Shown here one piece after another: positions 8,301-14,023 of a DNA stretch of 15,515 bases. Source of the stretch: JAQIBY01 sp034721855 (GTDB lineage Bacteria; Bacteroidota; Bacteroidia; Bacteroidales; ML635J-15); assembly GCA_034721855.1 (NCBI GenBank), contig JAYENB010000142.1, forward strand, positions 1 through 15,515, written 5' to 3'. The position numbers were made by a program, and so were the translations under genes. How positions within the stretch are numbered: the first letter of the stretch is position 1; each line of letters begins with the position of its first letter. The notes under the pieces were generated by a model that was given only the letters and a program-made list of their open reading frames with translations, was not told the origin of the DNA and ran no database searches.

Positions 8301-9750
8301 CAGAATTTGCGTAAACGGATGTAGCGGGTTTCCCAATGAGCTCCTCCCTCTTGTAACCTGTAAGGAATTCTACTGAAGGGCTGATCTCCAGAAAAATTCC
8401 GTCCATATCCGTACGATAGTATAGATCCTGAAATTGTTCGAAAATTGAGCGGTAATGTTCTTCTCTTTCTTTCAGCTTCTCCTCCGCTTGCTTGTGGTCG
8501 GTGATGTCACGCGAAATGCCCTGCAAGCCAATGGGGGCTCCGTTTTCGTCGCGTACAAAGCTGATATGAGCTTCTATTGTCACCGTGCTGCCGTCTTTCC
8601 TGTAATGTTCAATTTCGATGGTGAGACTGCGGTTTTTGTCCACTGCCGGGTCTTTTTCCTTTTCAAGATCTTCCTGCAAAATGGGATGTATTTTTTGCAG
8701 GGTTTCGGGCGGATATCGTTCTTCAATGCTTAGGTTTAGGTATTGGTCGGCAGAAAACCCTAAAACCCTTTCCACTGACGGGCTGATGTAGGTGTTGTTT
8801 AGGTGCAGGTCGGTTGTCCAGACCATGTCGGTCATGTTGGCGGTGATTTGTTTGAGTTTTGCCGCTTCCTGCAGGGTTTTTTGCTCGCTGTCTATCCTGC
8901 TCAGTAATATGCCTGTAAGGTCGGCATACGTTTCGAGGGTTTCGCAGTTTTGCAAATGGTTGCCACGTGTAAAAATCAGGGTGAAATCGCCAAGCATGGT
9001 GTTTTCGCGGGAGGTTTTTACCACGGCAGCCTGCCCGATGTTAAATGTTTTGCATAGTAAGTTTATAGTATCTTTAGTGATTACATTTCCCGTAAGGTCA
9101 GTTAATTTCTCAAAAACAGTAATTTGGTTTGCTTCAATTTTTTTCTGCCGCTCGGGGTCGTAGTCCCATTTTTTTCCGATTACATCAATCCCGAGCAGTG
9201 ATATAGCCTTTTTAAAATGCTTGTTTATTCCGGAAAAACCAAGCGTAAAAAAATCCCTGCCGTTTTCATCGAACTTATTTAGTAATGCGTATTTTGCTCC
9301 TGATATTTCTCGTGCTTTATCCGCAATATAGTTATAATCAAGGATATCGGCAGTGAAGTCATTAAATTTTGCAGCGATTTCAGAAATGCTTTTTTGTGCC
9401 GTAACATCAGAAAACAAAGTAATAAAATAATCCTTTTGCGGAGAATAAACCTGCACCTGGTAATGCTTCCCCAAAGGTTCAGCGTATTGTTCAAAACTCT
9501 CTTCAGTTTCCTCAAGGGCAACTTTACCGTAAAGGCCTATCCAGTCAAAATCACCGTTTTCAATTCCAGGGATAGCTTCTGTTACCTTTTTCTCGATGAT
9601 ATTCTTTTTTTTCAGTCCGGTCAGTTTTTCAAAAGCTTTGTTTATTTCAATGAATTCATAATCTATGGGTTTGCCGGCTTCATCTAGGATTATCCTGTGA
9701 AGTGCATAGCCGAAGGGGGCGTTTTTAAAAATGTTTTCTTTCTGTTCCAT
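5341..9750 (-). CDS. Giant PAS/GAF hybrid histidine kinase with two receivers and HPt
   Basis: The 1469-residue protein has these domains in order: PAS (about 4-118), GAF-like (about 120-290), four more PAS domains (about 292-420, 430-543, 555-673 and 683-793), a coiled-coil linker (794-828), HisKA with H836 (FLANMSHEIRTPMN), HATPase (N953, DTGIG at 985-989, GGTGLGL at 1014-1020), receiver 1 (D1075-D1076, acceptor D1120, K1175), receiver 2 (E1225-D1226, acceptor D1271, T1304, K1326) and an HPt domain (about 1363-1460, H1412 in AHSMKGSS). All catalytic residues are present, so both receivers and the HPt should work. No transmembrane segments are seen, so it is a cytoplasmic sensor of unknown ligands. 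PAS linkers carry the usual DITERKQAE motif. It heads the three-gene cluster, and the HPt is the likely phosphate donor to the receivers encoded downstream. Confidence 0.96.
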   Translation of the reverse strand: MEQKENIFKNAPFGYALHRIILDEAGKPIDYEFIEINKAFEKLTGLKKKNIIEKKVTEAIPGIENGDFDWIGLYGKVALEETEESFEQYAEPLGKHYQVQVYSPQKDYFITLFSDVTAQKSISEIAAKFNDFTADILDYNYIADKAREISGAKYALLNKFDENGRDFFTLGFSGINKHFKKAISLLGIDVIGKKWDYDPERQKKIEANQITVFEKLTDLTGNVITKDTINLLCKTFNIGQAAVVKTSRENTMLGDFTLIFTRGNHLQNCETLETYADLTGILLSRIDSEQKTLQEAAKLKQITANMTDMVWTTDLHLNNTYISPSVERVLGFSADQYLNLSIEERYPPETLQKIHPILQEDLEKEKDPAVDKNRSLTIEIEHYRKDGSTVTIEAHISFVRDENGAPIGLQGISRDITDHKQAEEKLKEREEHYRSIFEQFQDLYYRTDMDGIFLEISPSVEFLTGYKREELIGKPATSVYANSEDREDFFRKLREKGSVENYELTLRKKDGEKATISANSHIVFGENREPVGIEGVLQNITKRKEMEAELEENQERLELAMDAGEHGFWDWNLETDDVYFSPRYYTMLGYVPGELPMVLNTWVELMHPEDRKTIVPKVQKHVENAEPYEVEFRLKCKDGSWKWISGKGKSFEIDKNGKPWRAVGVHVDITERKQAEKALRESEERYRSLSDLAYEGILIHKKGVVIDMNEAVTRMIGYKRKEMIGKNIIKMLIPEEYHGIIAENIKKEFAEPYEVVGKKKDGTLFPIELEARNIRKSGETSRVISIRNITEHKKAEKKLKETNKALEETTAKANSMAAEAKKANSAKSEFLANMSHEIRTPMNSVIGFSELLQDTDLNKIQKQYVDTIVSSGKSLLGIINDILDFSKIESGKLELETIQTNLIDMIEQTADLIKYPASKKGIELLLDIDHELPRFAMIDPVRLRQILANLLSNALKFTEKGEIELKASLLKKEGMRGQIKFSVRDTGIGISDAQKEKLFKAFSQADSTTTRKYGGTGLGLVIADQLTHKMGGKLEFESVQGKGSEFYFTIETELKGGKKLKEDDISNIKRCLVIDDNENNRTIMEHLLAKWGIECLTCDNGFESLKIIEESKAFDVVVCDYHMPYMDGLETVKMIREKLEIPPEKQPVILLHSSTDDAELQARCKELGIYFRLTKPVKQDELFNCFANIQKGSFEEEINTKAETNEKEIIAENIEKESYKILIAEDDPNNMLFINTLIKQILPGAKIIEAGNGKEAFDNILNKKPDIVFMDVQMPEMDGNEATSQLRKYETEEKVTHTVVVGLTAGALKHEKAKSLESGMDDFLTKPVESDKLKAILNKYLKKEEAPEDDKNASINRIEHFDRDELFEMISRDRDTLDKLISIFIEETKKRISKLETLLGNNSFEEAAKIAHSMKGSSASIRCNTLSGLVEKMESEIHAEDAEAAGKTLKEIKDEWDILLPILKQNISG

Positions 9751-9863
9751 ATCTTTGTTCTCCCGGTTTAATTTTAGGATAAAATTTCACAAAACGGCCG
9801 GCGGCTATAGTTACGTGCCGACCTATGTGTTCTTTATCACCTAAAGCAAACAATTTTTCAGTA

Positions 9864-9894
9864 CAAAATACAAAATTAATTTGTTGAGCCAAAA
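9864..9894 (-). promoter_or_regulatory. Possible promoter of the signalling cluster
   Basis: On the minus strand, TTTTG (9894-9890) is followed after 19 nt by TATTTTG (9870-9864), close to the Bacteroidota TTTG / TAnnTTTG consensus but one T short in the second box. It lies about 115 bp before the ATG of the hybrid kinase. The leader in between is comparatively GC-rich and may fold. A sigma-54 site (TGGCAC-N5-TTGC) is not visible here. Confidence 0.35.
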
Positions 9895-9928
9895 TAAACA
9901 GGTATTTTTTCCAGTGGGTGCATAAACC

Positions 9929-9983
9929 ACGACCTGAAGGTCGTAGTAATTGGGCTGAAGCCCTGATTATAGCTCTAAAGAGC
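9929..9983. repeat. REP-like cluster of three small hairpins
   Basis: Three perfect short palindromes stand in a row: ACGACCTGAAGGTCGT (9929-9944), GGGCTGAAGCCC (9952-9963) and GCTCTAAAGAGC (9972-9983), with loops TGAA, TGAA and TAAA. Such arrays in Bacteroidota are often associated with REP-type Y1 transposases (IS200-like), but no such gene is in the window. The last hairpin is followed by CTTTTATTATT, so it could also act as a weak terminator on the plus strand. The rest of 9751-10051 holds only the possible promoter above and no credible gene. Confidence 0.7.
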
Positions 9984-10051
9984 CTTTTATTATTGTTAAT
10001 CTTCATTGAACGCAACTTGGTATTACATTCATATTTAATTTTCATAAATTT

Positions 10052-11332
10052 ACCGCCACATTAAAAACTACAATTATAAAAAAGAAACTTGCGAAAAAAA
10101 CAATTGATGGTAATTTCACATTAAAAATAAATCCCAAAGACACTACGTCTTGGAAGTTAATGATGTTAATAGAAGCAGCAACCTCTAAAGAAGAAAACAT
10201 TGAACAAATATCACATCGGTATGGCTTACAAGGGAGCACTTTTATGTAATTAAAAAGAGATATGAGGATAATGGCAGCCAAGCGTTGGCAGATAAACCAA
10301 AAGGTCCAAAATGCAATTATAAGCGAACCGATGAGATTGAAAAGCAAATTATTAGGCATCGTTTTTTAGACCCAGACGCCAATAGTGAAGTAATCGCCAA
10401 AAAAATGAATCAGATTGGGCATACAATAAGCCAAAGAAGTGTTGAGCGAACCATTAGCGAATACGGTCTTCAAAAAAAGGGCTACATAAAGCAACTAAAG
10501 AAACAACGGGGGAGAGTATTGAAATCACAGAACAAAAAACAAAACGGTATTCAAAGAAAGAGACACTAACCCCCAAAGCAAATGAACGCGAGTTTAGGGA
10601 GTTGGTTTTGAGAAAAGTATCAGGCACAACTGTCGGCATGTGGTTGTTAATACCGGGGCTTTTGAAATTGGGAGCTTGGGATATTTTGAAAGGCTGGACA
10701 GGCAAACAGGATATGGATATTGAGCCGCGAATAGCCCTCCAGTTGGTTAACGAATCAGCACTGTGTGTCAATCGCGTTAGAAGAAAAACTCGTTAAACCA
10801 TCAAGGCTTTCAGTTACTAAATGGAATGGGTAGGCTTGTTTCAGATGAGCAAGTGCACCTTGCAGAGCGCTTCGGGGAAAAGGACTACCATTATGGTGGG
10901 TTCTTAACAACATCTTCTGTAGATGCTCAAACCCTCTTGTGCGAAAATTATGATAAAAGATGGAGTGTTGAAGAGTTTTTTAGATTTGAAAATGATATGG
11001 GGTTAAACCGCGCTTCAACAATGAACCTAAATATTAGATATGCAAACCTTTCAATGGCGATGTTGGCACAAGCTGCGACTTATGAATTAAGAAAAAATAT
11101 GAACTGTGAATATAGGAAATGGGATGCAAGGCATCTTGCCAACGAAATGCTGGCTTGGAATGATGGAGATATAAAGGTCAGAGATGATACTATTATAGTT
11201 ACTTTTTATGGCTCATCTGATTACATAAAAAAGGATGAGTATGTTAACTTACCAGCTAAGTTGGCACACAATGGTATTGATCCACATATTCCGTGGCTAT
11301 ACAATTACAAACTTGATTTTAGATTTAAATAG
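10052..11332 (+). pseudogene. Decayed DDE-type transposase
   Basis: Three frames join into one protein. Frame 1 (10052-10243) has TATLKTTIIKKK, then a helix-turn-helix (EENIEQISHRYG). Frame 2 (10243 to about 10508) has KRYEDNGSQALADKPKGPK. Frame 3 (about 10509-10787) has SGTTVGMWLLIPGLLKLGAW. A return to the first frame at about 10788 reads NSLNHQGFQLLNGM and runs to the TAG at 11332. The C-terminal part carries YDKRWSVEEFF, a Y-(2)-R-(3)-E motif like that around the catalytic glutamate of IS4-like transposases. The frameshifts fall at a T-run (10240-10243), an A/G-rich stretch (10501-10512) and an A-run (10784-10788). The part between RLVSDEQVH and YHYGGFLTTSS looks shortened, so the middle of the catalytic domain is probably lost. 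No start codon remains and no terminal inverted repeats were found. The exact IS family is uncertain. Confidence 0.75.
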
Positions 11333-11382
11333 TGTAAGGTTTACTACCTCAATAAAATCGTTGTTATGCATCGGGACAGGTA

Positions 11383-11432
11383 GTGAGAGGTTCTCACCGT
11401 CAGTTTTTACTGGCGGGGCAGCCTACTCGATT
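11383..11432 (+). repeat. Second copy of the possible group II intron 3' end
   Basis: A perfect hairpin GTGAGA-GGT-TCTCAC (11383-11397) is followed by CCGTCAG-TTTTTA-CTGGCGG (11397-11416, one G-T pair), then the 20 bases identical to 1144-1163. Tandem stems followed by CCTACTCGATT fit the end of a group II intron (domain VI), although domain V is not recognisable upstream. It lies between the transposase remnant and the antitoxin-like gene. The next 18 bases reach the antitoxin stop codon. Confidence 0.4.
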
Positions 11433-11450
11433 ATGGGCTGGCTGTCTTTG

Positions 11451-11789
11451 TCAAACTACCAAACCGGATTCATCTTCAAATTCAATATGCAACTTTGCTT
11501 TTGCCTGCATTGCCCGGAATATTTTGTTTATGGTTGCTAAAGTTGCACTGCTTTTTCCGTTCTCCAGTTTGGAAACCTGGGCTTTTTGCACACCAATGAG
11601 TTTTCCCAGTTCTTCCTGACTCAGATTCCGGCGTTTCCGGATTTCTTTAATCTTCTCGCCCAGCATTTCCATTGTCAATTCAAACTCATACTCAAACTCA
11701 TACTCATACTCGTCCCGATCTGGGGTGCCCTTTTCACCAATGTATTTTTCTTCGAGTTCTTCAAGTGTCTAATATCTTTTAGCTGCCAT
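11451..11789 (-). pseudogene. HigA-like HTH antitoxin with an early in-frame stop
   Basis: The frame from ATG at 11789 reads MAAKRY, then TAG (11771-11769), then TLEELEEKYIGEKGTP, a low-complexity EYEYEYEFEYEFEL stretch, and an intact XRE-type helix-turn-helix (EIRKRRNLSQEELGKLIG, KAQVSKLENGKSS) ending at 11451. The N-terminal TLEELEEKYIG part is typical of Bacteroidota HigA-type antitoxins, so the TAG interrupts a once-longer protein of about 112 residues. A shortened protein of 73-75 residues carrying the whole DNA-binding domain could still start at TTG 11678 or ATG 11672. No toxin gene lies upstream, where a HigB partner would be expected; the neighbour there is a recombinase fragment. 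It is therefore either a dying orphan antitoxin or an N-terminally trimmed repressor. Confidence 0.65.
11680..11712 (-). repeat. Hexanucleotide microsatellite in the antitoxin linker
   Basis: On the plus strand, ACTCAT and ACTCAA units alternate about five times. They encode the acidic-aromatic run EYEYEYEFEYEFE between the N-terminal segment and the HTH domain. In related antitoxins as I know them this linker is only a few residues (such as KYEFEL), so the repeat looks expanded. Changes in unit number would keep the frame. Confidence 0.7.
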
Positions 11790-11886
11790 AGTTAGTTTAT
11801 CTGTATGTTAAATGAATACCATGTATGCCATATGCCTGTGGATATATATGTAAAGCATAATTCTATATCACAAATATAGACATATT

Positions 11887-12252
11887 TTATAAATCATCAA
11901 ACGGTGAACCAATTTTTCCCAGGTGATTGCGACTGACATGAGTATATATCTCTGTCGTTTTGCTGCTCTTATGTCCTAAAATTTCCTGTATATAACGTAT
12001 GTCAACCCCAGATTCAATCAAATGCGTATCATAACTGTGCCTTAACATATGCAGACTGACACCCTTGCGGATGCCGATCTTTTCTGCAGCACGTCGAAAA
12101 ACACTCTGCAAACTCTGTGCAGAATATTTTTTGCCTGCATGATGTCCCTCATATAACCAGGTTTTCGGCCGGTATATTTTGTAATATGCTCGCAACATCT
12201 TCAGCGTTTTTTCACTTAGCGGTACCAATCTGTCCTTGCGGTTTTTCCCCTG
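11887..12252 (-). pseudogene. C-terminal half of a tyrosine recombinase (XerC/D-like)
   Basis: The frame covers the second half of a phage-type integrase catalytic domain. It begins GKNRKDRLVPLS, whose first lysine is probably the catalytic beta-hairpin lysine, and continues with the H-x-x-R box HMLRH (numbering from V/M at 12228: H60, R63), LGHKSSKTTEIYTH with H86 and the nucleophile Y95, and ends SPFDDL. The N-terminal DNA-binding domain and the first catalytic arginine (normally TGLRxSE) are missing, so it cannot recombine DNA. Homology stops at about 12250, exactly where the repeat element beginning at 12252 starts, and TAG follows two codons further upstream. An intact enzyme would have about 300-400 residues. 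It probably marks a former integrative element. Confidence 0.85.
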
Positions 12253-12470
12253 TAACTACTCAGTGCTAAAAAAAAACCTTAACTATTCAGACATGTTTGA
12301 AACGATGGCACGATTGCATGAATGCACGAAAGAACGATAGCGTGTTGGAAAGTGTTGGTAGGTGCCCCGTCTGACCAGTCCTAAAAAAGAACACCTAACG
12401 AATTATTGGGTTATCACTTTAAATTTCGTGCTCTCGTGCCATCTTTCAGTCGTGCTATCCTGATGGTCCG
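12252..12470. repeat. Second repeat-element family, copy A
   Basis: Its left end (12252-12291, starting GTAACTACTCAGTGCT, then an A-run and CCTTAACTATTCAGA) matches the reverse complement of 15344-15381 with only a few differences. Towards its other end, 12432-12459 matches the reverse complement of 15115-15142 at 24 of 28 positions. Between them are imperfect palindromes made of the words GCACGA and GATAGC. It encodes nothing. It abuts the broken recombinase on the left and the tRNA promoter region on the right. The precise right end is uncertain. Confidence 0.65.
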
Positions 12471-12501
12471 TTAAATTTTAAAAAATAGAAGCATTATTTT
12501 T

Positions 12502-12531
12502 TTTGGAATTAATAAAATTTGCATATTTTTG
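12502..12531 (+). promoter_or_regulatory. Promoter of the tRNA-Gln pair
   Basis: TTTG (12502-12505), 18 nt, TATTTTTG (12524-12531) is a full match to the Bacteroidota primary-sigma pattern TTTG / TAnnTTTG. Transcription would start near 12537, about 16 bases before the first tRNA. Confidence 0.7.
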
Positions 12532-12552
12532 CATCTCCGAAAGGAAACGTAT

Positions 12553-12623
12553 TGTCCGATGGTGTAATGGCAACACAGCTGTTTTTGGTGCAGCCGTTCC
12601 AGGTTCGAATCCTGGTCGGACAA
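12553..12623 (+). tRNA. tRNA-Gln (anticodon UUG)
   Basis: A complete cloverleaf can be folded: acceptor TGTCCGA / TCGGACA, D stem GTGT / ACAC, anticodon stem GCTGT / GCAGC with loop TTTTGGT, and T arm CCAGG-TTCGAAT-CCTGG. The anticodon is TTG at 12585-12587. The U1-A72 first pair is a known identity feature of glutamine tRNAs. CCA is not fully encoded. Confidence 0.95.
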
Positions 12624-12639
12624 CTTTTTAAAAACATAT

Positions 12640-12711
12640 TGACCTGTGGTGTAATTGGCAACACGTAAGATTCTGGTTCTTGAATTTCAGGTTCGAGTCC
12701 TGGCAGGTCAA
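12640..12711 (+). tRNA. tRNA-Gln (anticodon CUG)
   Basis: The cloverleaf has acceptor TGACCTG / CAGGTCA, D stem GTGT / ACAC, anticodon stem TAAGA / TCTTG with loop TTCTGGT, and T arm TCAGG-TTCGAGT-CCTGG. The anticodon is CTG at 12673-12675. It starts 17 bases after the UUG tRNA and must be on the same transcript. Together the two read both glutamine codons. Confidence 0.95.
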
Positions 12712-12719
12712 CAGAGAAA

Positions 12720-12746
12720 GTCATCAGCCCCTTGATGGCTTTTTTT
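12720..12746 (+). terminator. Rho-independent terminator after the tRNA pair
   Basis: GTCATCA (12720-12726), a 6-nt loop, TGATGGC (12733-12739; one G-T pair), then seven T residues (12740-12746). It sits 9 bases after the second tRNA and between convergent genes. Confidence 0.85.
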
Positions 12747-12768
12747 GATTTTATAGCTTCAAGATGCC

Positions 12769-13746
12769 TTAGACCATCAAATTGCATCCCCGGATATCAC
12801 TAAAATCCATTCTGCCCGAAATGGTAAAGCCATCCGGCGTGATTTTTCCAACATCGCTGGTCTGCAGAAAGGCGCAGGAATGTACATTAGCCAAGTCAAT
12901 GACATTGATAAGCCCCTTTTGCCCGGCAGGTAGATAAAAGAACGGGTCGTGCATATCGCGTATGCAGATTTTTAGCCATGGAGGAGTAAGAAATTGGCTG
13001 TTGTCTTTTTTGTATGCCTGCGTCAACATCTCTGTCATGCCGTATTCAGAATGGATGGCTTTTGGATGCAATTTGTTTTCAAGGTACCCGTGTAGTTCAT
13101 CGCGGATCATTTCTTTGCGCATGCCTTTCATGCCCCCGGTTTCAATGATGATGGTATTTGTCAGGTCAATGTTGATATGCGTGGCCATTTCTAACAAGGC
13201 AAAACTTACACCCAGCAACAGGGGTTGATAACCCTTGGCTTCAGCTTTTTTAATGGCTTTGTTTAGCTTGTCATTGTGTTTCAAATAAAAGCCCCCGCAA
13301 TTGTCTGGATTGAATTCCATCAGGGTTTTTGCCATATAGACAAGGGATGCATTTTCCCGTTCAAGATAGGAGGGGAGCAAGGCAAAAACAGCATAGCGTG
13401 AAGGATTACCATAGAACAGTTCAAAACCTTTGGTTACACTTTCCCGGTATAAGTCTGTGCTTTTTACATGATGAGCCGACCGTTCTGATCCCGCTGTGCC
13501 ACTGCTTATAAATGTGATTTCAGGGGTGAAAATTCCCGTTTTTACCTCATGCGTTTTAAACATATCAACAGGCATACACGGAATTTCTGACAATGCAGAA
13601 ACCTGTGATACGTTTGTATTAAGATGGGCAAGAAACCGGCGGTAAACCGGATTCAGGGTGGCCTGGAACCTGAATATGTCAAGTGCTAACGAGGTAAACT
13701 CATGGTCATTACGAATATTGAATATTTTATTTTCAATCCCATCCAT
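12769..13746 (-). CDS. LuxE-like acyl-protein synthetase / acyltransferase
   Basis: The 325-residue protein looks like the LuxE family (PF04443), relatives of adenylate-forming enzymes that activate fatty acids and hold them as acyl thioesters. The nucleotide-binding loop reads FISSGTAGSERSAHH (79-93). Other family motifs are IETGGMKG (201-208), SEYGMTE (233-239) and the C-terminal SGRMDFSDIRGC (310-321). In luminous bacteria LuxE works with the reductase LuxC and thioesterase LuxD; neither is here, and lone LuxE-like genes are common in Bacteroidota, so bioluminescence should not be inferred. The protein is cytoplasmic with no signal peptide. Length is close to LuxE (about 370), slightly short. 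It is convergent with the tRNA pair and has its own possible promoter. The substrate is unknown. Confidence 0.85.
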   Translation of the reverse strand: MDGIENKIFNIRNDHEFTSLALDIFRFQATLNPVYRRFLAHLNTNVSQVSALSEIPCMPVDMFKTHEVKTGIFTPEITFISSGTAGSERSAHHVKSTDLYRESVTKGFELFYGNPSRYAVFALLPSYLERENASLVYMAKTLMEFNPDNCGGFYLKHNDKLNKAIKKAEAKGYQPLLLGVSFALLEMATHINIDLTNTIIIETGGMKGMRKEMIRDELHGYLENKLHPKAIHSEYGMTEMLTQAYKKDNSQFLTPPWLKICIRDMHDPFFYLPAGQKGLINVIDLANVHSCAFLQTSDVGKITPDGFTISGRMDFSDIRGCNLMV

Positions 13747-13769
13747 TCTAATGATTTATCTAATAAAGA

Positions 13770-13797
13770 CAAAAATAAAGGATATAATAATAGCAAA
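13770..13797 (-). promoter_or_regulatory. Possible promoter of the LuxE-like gene
   Basis: On the minus strand TTTTG (13798-13794) precedes TATTTTTG (13777-13770) with a 16-nt gap. The second box is a full TAnnTTTG match, but the spacing is 2-3 nt shorter than usual. It lies 23 bases before the start codon. Confidence 0.45.
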
Positions 13798-13810
13798 ATC
13801 TATCGTTTCC

Positions 13811-13900
13811 TCAAAATCAAGATAAGGTGTTAGGGTTTAGGGTTTAGGAAAAGTTTCCCTCCTAAAACCTAACCCCTGACACCTAATCCCTTATTTTTGA
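13811..13900. repeat. Large imperfect palindrome with GGGTTTA-type repeats
   Basis: Left arm 13811-13848 (TCAAAATCAAG, AAGGTGT, TAGGGTTTAGGGTTTAGGA) pairs with right arm 13860-13900 across a loop of about 10 nt, with several mismatches. One strand carries tandem TAGGGTT-like 7-mers. Similar G-rich repeats are often seen between Bacteroidota genes. It is in the 13747-14023 gap between two minus-strand genes. No other feature is seen in that gap apart from the LuxE-like promoter. Confidence 0.7.
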
Positions 13901-14023
13901 TTTAAGATTTTACTTTTCCATATTTTTTTATGTTGTTTCTATACTTTTTACAAATATGGATTAATAAATAATTTCCTACTTTTGTATTCGGGAATTCATT
14001 GGCTATCTTAATAATCAAAACAA

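Noticed and set aside
5480..9687. Several plus-strand frames of 60-158 codons across the kinase gene
   Set aside because: They are antisense shadows of the long coding frame without domains or plausible starts.
9725..10045. 106-codon minus-strand frame upstream of the hybrid kinase, with a stretch like GRHVTIAAGRFVKFYPKI
   Set aside because: It reads through the REP hairpins and overlaps the kinase start. The stretch faintly recalls an HU-like C-terminus, but this is too weak to call a gene.
10044..11360. Terminal repeats for the transposase remnant (TTTAC-x-x-CC-x-CA-x-TAAAA at about 10050 and 11340)
   Set aside because: The two matches are in direct rather than inverted orientation, with several mismatches, so chance cannot be excluded.
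12313..12327. Sigma-54 promoter (TGGCACG followed by TTGCA)
   Set aside because: The gap between the boxes is far too short for a -24/-12 site, and the words belong to the repeat element.
12769..13746. Part of a bioluminescence (lux) operon
   Set aside because: No luxA, luxB, luxC or luxD gene is nearby, and LuxE-like genes occur alone in many non-luminous Bacteroidota.
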